A DNA stretch of 64,000 nt from Halalkalibacter okhensis (GTDB taxonomy: Bacteria; Bacillota; Bacilli; Bacillales; Bacillaceae_D): contig NZ_JRJU01000002.1 in NCBI RefSeq assembly GCF_000787375.1, positions 186,001-250,000 of the forward strand, read 5' to 3'. Below the pieces are notes generated by a model. That model saw only the letters and a program-made list of their open reading frames with translations. It had not been told where the DNA came from and did not search any database. Made by a program: the position numbers and the translations under genes. Every line of letters starts with the position of its first letter. Within the stretch, counting starts at the first letter, position 1. Shown here one piece after another: positions 44,919 through 54,024 of the stretch.

Positions 44919-45235
44919 GCCATCTACCTCCTCTTCGTCACTTTAGTATAGACATAAAAAGTTAGTTCCCCTACTGTCTTCCGTCACTATTTTTGATTTT
45001 AACCATGACTTAAGTCATTTTTTCTTCAAATTAATACTCAACGAGCTAGTTTATCAGCTATTAGGTAAGGAAAAACGACGGTCTAGCCTCCAATTAAAAA
45101 ATTTTTTCAAATGAAAACGCCTCCTTTCATTTTCCCCCTAGTTCCTTTCTTATTCTTTTGTTATAGTAGTAAAGTTGTTTTGAAAATGAAGCAAATCCCA
45201 AGTACTTAGGGGTCAGAAGAAAGAGTGAAGTCATA
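44919..45235. promoter_or_regulatory. Divergent region between exporter and FNT genes, with perfect 14-bp palindrome
   Basis: ATGACTTAAGTCAT at 45005-45018 is fully symmetric and lies about 90 bp upstream of the exporter ATPase, a candidate operator. The FNT gene has a TTATAG-like hexamer further downstream. No small gene with SD was found in these 317 bp. Confidence 0.45.
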
Positions 45236-46051
45236 ATGGAAAATCAAGCATTACAACAGGTTGAACAACTAGCCTTAAAGAAAGAGAAAGCATTCAGTGT
45301 CAGTCGATCTCGTTATATATTTCGAGCCATTTTAGCTAGTCTTTTTATCGGGTTTGGTGTCATTGTTGCCTTTAAAACGGGAAATCTATTTTATCTAGAG
45401 GGATCTCCTTTCACATATCCAGTCGCTGCGATAACGTTCGGTGCAGCCATCATCCTCATCGCTTTTGGAGGCGGTGATTTATTTACCGGTAACGCGTTTT
45501 ATTACACGTATACATGCTTACAGAAGAAAATGGTATGGTCTAGCGCCCTGAAGCTGTTAAGCATGAGTTATGTTGGGAACTTACTAGGGGCCATCATGTT
45601 TGCTGTTATCATCTTTTTTACTGGCCTATTTAACGATCCATCCGTAAATAGCTTCTTATTCAGTGTTGTTGGACAAAAAATGAATACACCTTGGTTAGAA
45701 CTTCTCTTCCGAGGAATTTTATGTAACTGGCTCGTTTGCCTAGCCTTCTTCCTTCCGATGACAATGAAATCAGAAGGTGCGAAAATTTTTACAATGATGC
45801 TGCTTGTTTTCTGTTTCTTTATTTCAGGATATGAGCATAGTATTGCTAATATGGGGGCATTTGCGATTTCACTTGTACTAGAACATCCTGAAACGATCAG
45901 CTTTGGCGGAGCCATTCACAATTTGATTCCTGTTACAATTGGAAACTTTATTGGTGGAAGCTTGTTCATGGGTGTGTTTTATCATTACCTAAATCAATCG
46001 AAACCAGCGGAGAAGCAAGGTGAGATTCGCGTATTTCGTTCAAATGCGTAA
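45236..46051 (+). CDS. Formate/nitrite transporter family channel (YwcJ/NirC-like)
   Basis: 271 residues, six membrane helices, FNT-family motifs GGGDLFTGN and SGYEHSIANM, plus two-fold internal symmetry. FNT proteins form pentameric channels for formate, nitrite or similar monovalent anions. There are no nir or pfl genes next to it, so the substrate is open. A strong terminator follows. Confidence 0.87.
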   Translation: MENQALQQVEQLALKKEKAFSVSRSRYIFRAILASLFIGFGVIVAFKTGNLFYLEGSPFTYPVAAITFGAAIILIAFGGGDLFTGNAFYYTYTCLQKKMVWSSALKLLSMSYVGNLLGAIMFAVIIFFTGLFNDPSVNSFLFSVVGQKMNTPWLELLFRGILCNWLVCLAFFLPMTMKSEGAKIFTMMLLVFCFFISGYEHSIANMGAFAISLVLEHPETISFGGAIHNLIPVTIGNFIGGSLFMGVFYHYLNQSKPAEKQGEIRVFRSNA

Positions 46052-46080
46052 TAATACTAATTCTCACTTAGGTAAACGAA

Positions 46081-46120
46081 AAAAAAGCAGGCAAAGCTAC
46101 TACAGCTTTCCTGCTTTTTT
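46081..46120. terminator. Bidirectional terminator between FNT and helicase-partner genes
   Basis: AAAAAAGCAGG/CCTGCTTTTTT stem with inner AAAGC/GCTTT, serving the converging genes on both strands. Confidence 0.92.
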
Positions 46121-46124
46121 TCGT

Positions 46125-46865
46125 TTATCTGTTATTCCTCCACCCAACCCGCTCATGCTCTTCTATCTGATTCTCAAGCGTATCATCAAAGCGATCAAGC
46201 CATGTATTCCAAACGCGCACGTAGAAGGTGTCCTGCTCTTTGTTATACAGTTGAAATTCCAAACATGGAACGTGCACGACCGTCTGTTGCTCAAAACTTG
46301 TTACATCGGACACGACGGTTTGAAATCCGTCTTCATCCAACCCATTTTTTTGCTCGGAAAGAACGTTTAAAATTCGCTCCTTTGTGATGAGATTCTTTGA
46401 TTCTGCATAGCGGTAAAGAGTCCATTGTTCATCTACTTCTGGCACAGACCCACTCATTTCCGGCCAAAATTCATCATGAACTGGGCTGTAAAAAAGCTCT
46501 GCTGCTTCTTCTTCCAATTCTTCTTCCATGATGCCTGTCTTAAGTTGTTCTTGCCCTTTGGTTGTTAGCTTAAAAATGGATCTTTCGAGGTAAATCAAAC
46601 CTGTTCGTTGCATTTTCTCCATCAAATCTGCAATAAAGAGTTCCTCTACTAATAACATTTCCGACAAATTGGCAGCGCGCCGGATATCTGTCTGTTCAAC
46701 AGCAAGCAGGATCATTTTCATGAGAATATCCATCTTCGATCGCTTGACCCGTTTACATATCACATCAACCGTTTCAAGTGGCACATACCACATAGCAGAC
46801 TCTTTGATTTGAACATTTGGGTTTTCAAGCAAACTAGTTTGTAAACGTTCCATTACCTTATCCAT
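46125..46865 (-). CDS. Hypothetical protein co-encoded with the large helicase
   Basis: 246 residues, soluble, acidic in the middle (EEELEEEAAELF). The first 115 residues look like a winged-helix fold (MKMILLAVEQTDIRRAANLS; LIYLERSIFKLTTKGQEQLK), suggesting DNA or protein binding. The start overlaps the helicase stop by eight bases, so the two are translationally coupled and probably act together. Family not recognised. Confidence 0.65.
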   Translation of the reverse strand: MDKVMERLQTSLLENPNVQIKESAMWYVPLETVDVICKRVKRSKMDILMKMILLAVEQTDIRRAANLSEMLLVEELFIADLMEKMQRTGLIYLERSIFKLTTKGQEQLKTGIMEEELEEEAAELFYSPVHDEFWPEMSGSVPEVDEQWTLYRYAESKNLITKERILNVLSEQKNGLDEDGFQTVVSDVTSFEQQTVVHVPCLEFQLYNKEQDTFYVRVWNTWLDRFDDTLENQIEEHERVGWRNNR

Positions 46866-49809
46866 GCAGACTCACCTCTTCAAACGTTCGCAGTCCATTT
46901 TGTTGTTTGACCGCGTCTAATACGTGACTATACATTTGTCTTGTTGCTGCTTGTCTTGCTTTTTCAGTAAACATTTTCGTACTGCCGATTAAAACGAGTA
47001 GCTCCCTTGCTCTAGATAGGGCGACATTCAGTCGGCGATAGTCTTTGGCAAAACCAATATCATCCTGTTTGTTATCATGATTACGCACCATACTTAACAA
47101 GATGACATCCATTTCCATCCCTTGAAAACGGTCAACGGTTCCCGTTCGAATCGTCAAGTGGTCCAAGCGTAGCTCCTGATGAATTAGGCGGTCAATCCGT
47201 TTAACTTGTTCCCCGTAGAAACTAATGACACCAATGCTTTTTTTCTCATCCGGCTTCATTCTTCCAGCTTGCTTCGCTTCTGCCGTCGCCTGGTCGAGTT
47301 CCTTTAACAACTCCTCAATTCTTTTCAATTCGGCCGAATTAAAGAGGCTCTTTCCACTTTTCATTCTTTCTTCGAAAAAGGCGAGTTCATTTGGGATATC
47401 GAGCCATAATAAATGATTGTCTCGGTGAATGAGTGATGATTGTAGCAAGTGATCCCTCTGTGAATCGGAATCTGGTAACCCGCATTGGAGTCGTTCGTTT
47501 TCTTCGTCATAAAATGGGGAAATAGTTTTCATGATATTTTCGTGCATCCGATACTGAATGGCAAGCATTGTTTTATTGCTTTTCGGCAAGTTTTTAAACA
47601 ACCTCTCAAATAGCGATTCTTTTAACAGCTTTTTTAATTCCATTTTCCCTTCAAAATCATCACTTTCATCCGCCATTTCTTGCAAAGTCTCTTCTAGCGT
47701 ATCGTTTCCTAAAAGAGGAGGTAGCTGGTGATGATCCCCGACTAAGATGACTTTTTTCCCTTTTAGCATTGGCAAAAGAAGTTCTGGAGGTGTTGCTTTT
47801 GATACTTCATCAATAATTACGACATCAAAGACAGGGAAGCTATCCATAAAGTCCTTCCTTGCAGAGGCCACACATGTTGTTCCAATAACGTTCGCATGCT
47901 TGACGTAAAGTTTGCGAATTTCTTCTAGATCGTGGTCATTTGCTTCTTCAAGCAAGGAAAGCCATTGGCCTTGAATAGATTGAAAAAGGGGAAGCCTTTG
48001 TTTTTCCTGTTTTAATGACTCTCGTGTAAAGGTAAGACTCGCCACTTGCTTTAAGACTTCTTCATGCTCTATTTCCGGTTCGTTTTCGAGAATTTCACTT
48101 AATGGAATTCGTTCTTCTTCTTTCTCTGCAATCAAGCAAGACAATTCTTCTAAATGAGCTTCGATTTTGGCAAGGTTTTGCTCCTCCTCTTGAAGTTGCA
48201 ACGTTACTTCTTCACACTTTTGACAATTTGTATCAACACGTTCTTTCACTTGCTCATACTGCTTTTTCTTATTCTGAAGCTCTACTGCTTTTTCTTCTTT
48301 TTGTTGAAGCTGTTCACGAGCATTCGAAATCGGCTCTACTGTCTCCATCATTGCTTGAAGCCTGCTTTGGAGAGATTGAAGCTCTGTGTCTTGCTCTGTC
48401 ATTCTCTGTTGCCACTTTTGATAAGATCGTTTGTTTTCTTCCTGCTTACTTTTAAGGGATATGAGCATTTCCTGCTTCAGCTGCAAAAAGGCATCTTGAG
48501 CCCTATGTTTATATGTCTCATATGGTTCTAGCCGTGCCGCTTTTTGCCGAATAAAATGTCTTCTACTATACAATCCTTCTAGACCTGAAACGAGCATTTG
48601 CGGGTAGACTCTTGTGCTTTCCTTCAGTTTGCTTCTCAGTTCTTCTAAGAATTGATCGATTTCTAATGCAGTAAAGACAGCTGATCGATGTAGGGCTCGC
48701 TGCTGAACTTGGTCAAACGAAATCCGCTGCCCGTTTAGTAGTTGTTCTATATAGGAAATCGCGCTATTAAGTTTGTCGTTGTATTCTTTTAACTTTTCAA
48801 GTTGTTTGATTTCTGCACGAATATACCTTAGTTCTTCTAAAAGCTCCTGAACCTTTTCCGGCCTTTCAAGGTTCTGTTCAAGTAAGATCCATTTTAATCC
48901 ATCAACTTGTTTAACGTCCGTTACTTTTATGATCAAATTATCCAATGTTGCCGTTGACACAGCCCATTTTTCGTATTCAGCCTTCGCTTGATTGACATTT
49001 TCCTTTTTTTCAGCCACTTCACTTTCAAGTTCCTGACAAGCAATATTGTGCTGCAATTGCTCAATTTCTGTTTGGATGGCATCATATTCCTTTTGAATGG
49101 TGTAACCATTTGGCTGATCACGAAGATAGGCTTCATCTTTTTCAATCGTTTCATTCAACAGAAAAAGTGATTGACCAATCTCCGTTACATGTTGTTGAAC
49201 TGTTCGCTGTTTGTGCTCAGATACATGAACTTTCTTTGCTTTCTCATCAATGAAGGAATCAATCTTACTTAAGTGCTCTTTTGCTTTCTTTTTTTCTTCG
49301 ATCTCTGCTTCCAATTGTGCAAGCTTTGGCTCTAACTCCTCTAGCTTTCGCTCATTGTCCGCCCACTCTTCTTCAATGCTGATTTCACGTTTTTTTCTGC
49401 CTTCAAACTGTGTTGAAACTTCTCTTAACGTATGATCCTTCCAATACTGACCGACATTTTCTTCAATAAATTTCTTGCCTTCTTCCTCAATACTTTCTGT
49501 GCGGCCAACCCGTAGAATACGAATATCCTTATTCTCCAATAAGCGGCCAAGAGCATTATCAACCGCCAAGTTCGACTGTGATGCAACGAGTGTACGTAGC
49601 CCTGCTCTTGCATTTTGCAGGCAAATTTCAGATATAACGGTTGTTTTCCCCGTTCCAGGAGGTCCCTGGATCACATACAAGTCTTCAGCAGACATTGCTC
49701 CAGTAACCGCTTCCTGCTGGAACTCGTTCAACCGATTATGAAACGGCAGGTTGGCTAACTTTTTCGGCGGTCGCACCGGTGGCTTGTTTTCAAATAAAAG
49801 TTGCTCCAA
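46858..49809 (-). CDS. UPF1-like superfamily 1 helicase, C-terminal part of a frameshifted gene
   Basis: 983 codons from an apparent TTG. Helicase motifs in order: Walker A GPPGTGKTT (49-57), SQSNLAVDN, a long coiled-coil insertion (about 130-580), motif II IIDEVSKATP, GDHHQLPPLL, QYRMHENIM, TVDRFQGMEMDVILLS and NVALSRARELLVLIG. This is the AAA_11/AAA_12 (UPF1/Dna2-like) arrangement with an inserted coiled coil. The frame continues upstream without a stop to the end of the 49844-50650 gene; removing one A from an A6 run joins both into about 1,260 residues. A single ancestral gene is therefore likely. Confidence 0.8.
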   Translation of the reverse strand: MEQLLFENKPPVRPPKKLANLPFHNRLNEFQQEAVTGAMSAEDLYVIQGPPGTGKTTVISEICLQNARAGLRTLVASQSNLAVDNALGRLLENKDIRILRVGRTESIEEEGKKFIEENVGQYWKDHTLREVSTQFEGRKKREISIEEEWADNERKLEELEPKLAQLEAEIEEKKKAKEHLSKIDSFIDEKAKKVHVSEHKQRTVQQHVTEIGQSLFLLNETIEKDEAYLRDQPNGYTIQKEYDAIQTEIEQLQHNIACQELESEVAEKKENVNQAKAEYEKWAVSTATLDNLIIKVTDVKQVDGLKWILLEQNLERPEKVQELLEELRYIRAEIKQLEKLKEYNDKLNSAISYIEQLLNGQRISFDQVQQRALHRSAVFTALEIDQFLEELRSKLKESTRVYPQMLVSGLEGLYSRRHFIRQKAARLEPYETYKHRAQDAFLQLKQEMLISLKSKQEENKRSYQKWQQRMTEQDTELQSLQSRLQAMMETVEPISNAREQLQQKEEKAVELQNKKKQYEQVKERVDTNCQKCEEVTLQLQEEEQNLAKIEAHLEELSCLIAEKEEERIPLSEILENEPEIEHEEVLKQVASLTFTRESLKQEKQRLPLFQSIQGQWLSLLEEANDHDLEEIRKLYVKHANVIGTTCVASARKDFMDSFPVFDVVIIDEVSKATPPELLLPMLKGKKVILVGDHHQLPPLLGNDTLEETLQEMADESDDFEGKMELKKLLKESLFERLFKNLPKSNKTMLAIQYRMHENIMKTISPFYDEENERLQCGLPDSDSQRDHLLQSSLIHRDNHLLWLDIPNELAFFEERMKSGKSLFNSAELKRIEELLKELDQATAEAKQAGRMKPDEKKSIGVISFYGEQVKRIDRLIHQELRLDHLTIRTGTVDRFQGMEMDVILLSMVRNHDNKQDDIGFAKDYRRLNVALSRARELLVLIGSTKMFTEKARQAATRQMYSHVLDAVKQQNGLRTFEEVSLHG

Positions 49810-49843
49810 CTCCGGATTAGCAGCTAAGCCATTTTCAAGATGC

Positions 49844-50650
49844 TTAAATCCTTGTCGTAGCCTTTTTTACTTGACTTAATGTGGCAAAATTACTGAACGT
49901 TACTTCCCTTTGATTCAAGTCAACGCGATTTTTCCGCGCCCGTTCCTCCATATATTTGTTCAGTTCAACTTCGACCGTACGAGCAGAACAATTTGCTTTT
50001 AGCACCTTCCCAACATCCTGGTCGATTCCTTTTAGTTTCACACTTAAATCTTTAAGTGATTTCCATTGCTTATCATCTAACTGACAGCCGGTAATGGTCA
50101 TTCTGGTAAAGTCCCCATTAAACGTCAGTCCTGAATACGGTGAAAGCATGTCCGGAATATCAGCCGAACGCTCCTGAATTTTCAAATACCCTTCCCAGCT
50201 CGCAATTCGTTTTTTCACATACATGGAACTATCTTGTGCAACCGGCATTTCATGAATCAAACTTAACAAATCAAACGAGACCATGCTCCCGCGCTGTATG
50301 TTCAAATCAAAAGTTAAATTCACATCACGACGCCAGTTTGTTTGCATCGAGTAACGAGACGATTTAGTCGTAACATTCGTTACAATAAACCGGTCCTTCT
50401 CGACAACACAATGTAGAATGACTACAAGCCCCTCATACATTTTTGCAAAATGGACGTTCTTCTCATGATCAACGTACAATGCGACTGAAAGGGGGCGATC
50501 TGCTGTTTGCGGGTATTTTTCTATATATATACGAAACGATTTCTCCAACGAAAAAAACGAACGCTCCTCTAGCCCGAGCTCTCGCATCTTATCCTTCGCC
50601 TTATTCGTCAAAGTAACCGGACAACGATATGTTTTCACCTGTGTCCTCAT
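49844..50650 (-). CDS. N-terminal part of the frameshifted helicase gene
   Basis: 268 codons with mixed alpha/beta content and no known catalytic motif (FVEKDRFIVTNVTT-like strands, WEGYLKIQERSADIP). The last residues (KKATTRI) run into a stop. With one base fewer in the A6 tract at 49863-49868 the frame reads QVKRLRQGFKHLENGLAAN and flows into the helicase. It probably represents the accessory N-terminal domain of that enzyme. It could still be a stable separate subunit, but the lack of an SD before the helicase part argues otherwise. Confidence 0.72.
   Translation of the reverse strand: MRTQVKTYRCPVTLTNKAKDKMRELGLEERSFFSLEKSFRIYIEKYPQTADRPLSVALYVDHEKNVHFAKMYEGLVVILHCVVEKDRFIVTNVTTKSSRYSMQTNWRRDVNLTFDLNIQRGSMVSFDLLSLIHEMPVAQDSSMYVKKRIASWEGYLKIQERSADIPDMLSPYSGLTFNGDFTRMTITGCQLDDKQWKSLKDLSVKLKGIDQDVGKVLKANCSARTVEVELNKYMEERARKNRVDLNQREVTFSNFATLSQVKKATTRI
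49863..49868 (-). other. Frameshift point in A6 homopolymer
   Basis: Six A on the coding (minus) strand within GTAAAAAAGG. The downstream helicase frame is +1 relative to the upstream gene, so a dnaX-type -1 slip at A AAA AAG does not join them. Loss of one A by mutation reversal, sequencing correction or transcript slippage would. Confidence 0.7.
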
Positions 50651-51005
50651 TATGTGTACACCTACTTGCTATGAGGTTGCCTTATAAGGTTCTTCAGTTA
50701 TGCTCATTTAACAAAACGTAACTCTTGTATTTCTTTGTTCAACCTTCACTTGAAACAACCATAGTTTTGATCCAACACTGAATTATAGCATATCCAGCAT
50801 AAAGGTCTCAGTAGGAAAGACATTTTTTCCAACAAAAGAAGCATGTAAATGTTAACCAATGTCGTTTGCCAAGTTAAGCTTGATAAAGTGAATAGTGTGT
50901 ATTGTCTTAGGAAATTAAGCTACATGAATAGATCTGCGTTATTTCTTTTCTACTCTTATTCACTTTTGGACTCTTAAACAGACTTTATGACACAAAAAGA
51001 AAATA
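50651..51005. other. Intergenic stretch without recognised gene
   Basis: About 350 bp, AT-rich, holding the helicase promoter region by position. No SD-led frame, repeat or known motif was recognised on either strand. Confidence 0.45.
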
Positions 51006-51029
51006 GGCCAACACAAAAACGTGTTAACC
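51006..51029 (-). terminator. Terminator after the first alpha/beta hydrolase
   Basis: GGTTAACAC pairs with GTGTTGGCC (two G-U pairs) around a 6-base loop; on the minus strand TATTTTCTTTTT follows. About 50 bp after the stop at 51079. Confidence 0.65.
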
Positions 51030-51078
51030 TCGTACTTCTCCTATCTTCACTACTAAAGTCCATAAATCTTGTTTACGG

Positions 51079-51861
51079 TTAACTACTAAATTCCATCAAC
51101 AGTTGATTAAACTTTTCACGCTCCTCCCAAAAAGGACCGTGACCACTGAATTCAAACGGGACTAGCTGTGAATTTCTTATATTTTGATGTAGTTCCAAAG
51201 CTTGTTCAAATGGAATGACTTTGTCGTGAACACCGTGAATAATTAACGTTGGGACATGAATGTTGTGCATATCTTCATATAATGTTTCATCTCTTAATAA
51301 ATGGATCACCGCTGCGGTTGACCAACTAGCTGCGCGCACACCCAATTGATTAAACCAATCCGAAAAAGGTTTACTAATAGATTGAAAGAAAAAAGTATCC
51401 GTTACTCCCTGCATCATTTTGGGGCGGTCATTTAATGTTTGTTCAAGAAGAGAATTAGCGGTATCCTCTGTAAATCCTACAGGAGCTGCAGCATCAACGA
51501 GAACCAACTGACTCACTCCATGCCCGTTGTGTCGGGTCACATAACGAATAGCAATGGCTCCTCCTGTAGAGTGGCCAACAAGTGTAACACCATCTAATTC
51601 AAGTGTATCTATAACCGTTCGAATATCATCTGCCAGTCTGTTATACGTATAGCCATGCCACGGTCTATCCGATTTGCCGAATCCCCTCCAATCAATTCCA
51701 ACGCAACGATAGCCCATTGAGGGAAGAATATTAAACTGATATTCAAACTGTTCATGGCTTAACGGCCAACCATGTATAAACACAAGAGTCTTCCTACCCT
51801 CTGGATTAACATCTTCAACGTACAAGTTAACATCCGGCTCCACTTCAACAAAGTATCCCAT
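51079..51861 (-). CDS. Alpha/beta hydrolase (haloperoxidase/esterase type)
   Basis: 260 residues with an alpha/beta hydrolase fold: oxyanion-hole region FIHGWPLSHEQFE, nucleophile elbow GHSTGG (S98), the acid in IIHGVHDKVIP and the histidine in FSGHGPFWEE. It resembles non-haem chloroperoxidases/esterases of Bacillaceae. No signal peptide; cytoplasmic. Substrate unknown. Monocistronic. Confidence 0.82.
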   Translation of the reverse strand: MGYFVEVEPDVNLYVEDVNPEGRKTLVFIHGWPLSHEQFEYQFNILPSMGYRCVGIDWRGFGKSDRPWHGYTYNRLADDIRTVIDTLELDGVTLVGHSTGGAIAIRYVTRHNGHGVSQLVLVDAAAPVGFTEDTANSLLEQTLNDRPKMMQGVTDTFFFQSISKPFSDWFNQLGVRAASWSTAAVIHLLRDETLYEDMHNIHVPTLIIHGVHDKVIPFEQALELHQNIRNSQLVPFEFSGHGPFWEEREKFNQLLMEFSS

Positions 51862-52108
51862 CTCTTTTCACTTCCTCATACATGATCTAACATAGGATAT
51901 TCGTTTCTGAAAAATAGGTGATTACCTATCTATTTTTCAAAAAAAATAGATCTAGTTATACATAGTCTAGTTACAAAAAAGGATTTGGACGAATAGGCCC
52001 TAATAAATCTTGATCTCAAGAGCTACTGGATCGAAGAATGTACCTATACACCATTATCAACGACCTTTCTCCCCTTCTCTTTTACTCAAAGGGGGTACCA
52101 AACACACA

Positions 52109-52834
52109 CTACCAATGATCCATTAATTTTTTTAAAGCATTAATAACAACTTGAGGTTCTTCATGATGGATATAATGAGCGCTGTTTTCAACAATCATGA
52201 ATTCACCATTCGATGATAGGTCTACACACTCTCTCTGCATGTCATTCCATAACTTTTGGGATTTGTATGAGTAATGGGCTTTTTTCCCTGCAGAAAGGAC
52301 CATTAACGGAACATCTAGCTTTCTCTTTGTTGCTTTTACGTAATGTAGACTTTCATTGAACTCATCATAGTTACATTCGTGCACAAACTGATTGTTGTAT
52401 GCCTTTTGAAACGCTTTTGTCATCGTTGGAAGAAATCTTTCTCTGTACTCTTCAGGAGTCGAGTCAATCAGCAGAAGGCCGCAAACTTCAAGAGGATATT
52501 CAGTTGCATAAATACGTGCATTCACTCCACCAAATGAATGACCGACTAAAATATAAGGCGGTTTAATTTTTGCTTTTTTTATGAGCTCGTTTAATTCTCT
52601 TACCATTTGAAAACTAGTTCTTGGCTTAGAATTAGCTTCACTCTTACCAACACCTGCCCTGTCATATACTAATACTTTTGACAGCATTGAAAGTTCGTCA
52701 ATGACAGAATCCCAAGTCTTAGAATCATCCCCATATCCAGCCTCCATTACGATGGTTGGTTTCGTATAAGATTCCCCAATTATTTTAGCAAACAGTTTAC
52801 AATCATCTACTTGCACGTACATCTCTTTTGTCAT
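52109..52834 (-). CDS. Alpha/beta hydrolase
   Basis: 241 residues with the nucleophile motif GHSFGG near residue 98, preceded by MEAGYGDDSKTW in the oxyanion region; the terminal histidine lies in NSAHYIHHEEP. No signal peptide. It is 36 bp downstream of the gene at 52871 on the same strand. Substrate unknown. Confidence 0.8.
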   Translation of the reverse strand: MTKEMYVQVDDCKLFAKIIGESYTKPTIVMEAGYGDDSKTWDSVIDELSMLSKVLVYDRAGVGKSEANSKPRTSFQMVRELNELIKKAKIKPPYILVGHSFGGVNARIYATEYPLEVCGLLLIDSTPEEYRERFLPTMTKAFQKAYNNQFVHECNYDEFNESLHYVKATKRKLDVPLMVLSAGKKAHYSYKSQKLWNDMQRECVDLSSNGEFMIVENSAHYIHHEEPQVVINALKKLMDHW

Positions 52835-52870
52835 CGTAATCCATACACCTCCCCCAATTTTTAAAATATT

Positions 52871-53431
52871 CTATCTCACTTTTTTCAATACAATTTCTGT
52901 TATCCTATCGTCTATTAACCAAAATTGCAATTGTATGTTGTATTGCCTATCAATATAGTTAATGGAATCTCCCCTTCCCATCTCTCTCTGTTCAAAGTAG
53001 TTGTCTCCGTACCATTCACTAATCTCTTGTTTTAAATCTCCAATCTTTAGACCGCTCGTCGTTTTGACACGAGGATCAATAGCTCTTATGTAAATGATTT
53101 CGTTTTTACTATTTGTACCAATTGATCCTGTTTCGAAATGGAATGATCTTTCATAATAGATATTCTCATGTTCAGTATATTCTCCATATCCTTTCATCAG
53201 AGATTCATTGATTGGATCCAACAACGATACATCCCCAATGTTCTCTTTTGCCAAGTCGGTACTACGAACGAAGTGATGATTTTGAACAAACACCCACCAG
53301 CCTCCAAAGTACAAGATCACTATTACTAAGGTAACAATAAAAAGTAAAATAGATTTTTTCAGTTGCTTAAGAATTAATAAGATCAAACCAATTGATATGA
53401 TAAACACTGTAAGTATTAATAGTACGAACAT
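52871..53431 (-). CDS. Hypothetical protein with N-terminal membrane anchor
   Basis: 186 residues: two membrane helices at about 2-20 and 28-50, then an extracytoplasmic domain of about 135 residues with YERSFHFETG and GLKIGDLKQEIS. It may be membrane-anchored with the domain outside. It follows the PadR/HAAS gene set by 40 bp and may be in the same transcript. Family not recognised. Confidence 0.6.
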   Translation of the reverse strand: MFVLLILTVFIISIGLILLILKQLKKSILLFIVTLVIVILYFGGWWVFVQNHHFVRSTDLAKENIGDVSLLDPINESLMKGYGEYTEHENIYYERSFHFETGSIGTNSKNEIIYIRAIDPRVKTTSGLKIGDLKQEISEWYGDNYFEQREMGRGDSINYIDRQYNIQLQFWLIDDRITEIVLKKVR

Positions 53432-53470
53432 TAAAAAATCACCTCAGTAAACATTCCTATATTGAACGAC

Positions 53471-54013
53471 TTACGCTTTACTAACTCGACCTGAAACTAA
53501 TGCAACAATCGGCATGATGAAAATCGATAATAATACAATAAACGCAGCTAAGACATCTCCAAACCCACAAACATCATCATTGATGTTTGCAGCCAAAATA
53601 TAATAAAAAAGAATGTTAGGCAGTATTCCAAACACCCCGATCGTAAAAAGAGATACGATCTTCCCTCCCAACTTTATATAACTTACAGAGTACTTCACCC
53701 AAATTAAAAAGTAATAATAAGCAACTACTAATACATACAGAAACATCATATTCACAAGGAGAAACAAATTCATTTTGAATATGATAGGCAAAAATAAAAT
53801 GAACGCTGATACAAAAATATACAATAAATTATGTAGACAAAATCGCAACCCCTCTCGAAAGATATTGCTGTTTTTAGCAAAAATAAACATCTCATTCACC
53901 ACTTTCTTTGATTTTTCATACCTAGTTATTCTATGTATACATTCAAAAAAAGGGATGATATTACAAAGGCCGCTGAAAAGGAGAAGAACATTCCTTTTCA
54001 GTGGTCTTGACAT
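53471..54013 (-). CDS. Hypothetical membrane protein, N-terminus encoded by a palindromic element
   Basis: Up to 180 residues with four or five membrane segments from about residue 58 onward. The first 21 or so codons (MSRPLKRN...) are specified by one arm and the loop of the 76-bp palindrome at 53949-54024, so the native start may be further in, for example the methionine of NEMFIFAKN. In the present sequence ATG 54013 overlaps the upstream stop (TAATG), so coupled translation is possible. Family not recognised. Confidence 0.5.
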   Translation of the reverse strand: MSRPLKRNVLLLFSGLCNIIPFFECIHRITRYEKSKKVVNEMFIFAKNSNIFREGLRFCLHNLLYIFVSAFILFLPIIFKMNLFLLVNMMFLYVLVVAYYYFLIWVKYSVSYIKLGGKIVSLFTIGVFGILPNILFYYILAANINDDVCGFGDVLAAFIVLLSIFIMPIVALVSGRVSKA

Positions 54014-54024
54014 TACATCCCTTT
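53949..54024. repeat. 76-bp imperfect palindrome overlapping two coding ends
   Basis: Arms of about 33 bp (53949-53982 and 53992-54024) with ends AAAGGGATG/CATCCCTTT and inner CTGAAAAGGA/TCCTTTTCAG, around a 9-base loop. It spans the HAAS gene stop and the start of the next frame. It looks like an inserted hairpin element. Confidence 0.7.

Noticed and set aside
48102-48531. Plus-strand frames of 117 and 125 codons opposite the helicase coiled coil
   Set aside because: Low-complexity antisense of a glutamate/lysine-rich coiled coil, no start signals.
49844-49880. Programmed -1 frameshift at A AAA AAG in the helicase gene
   Set aside because: The helicase frame is +1 relative to the upstream gene, whereas this heptamer would give a -1 shift ending in a short tail.
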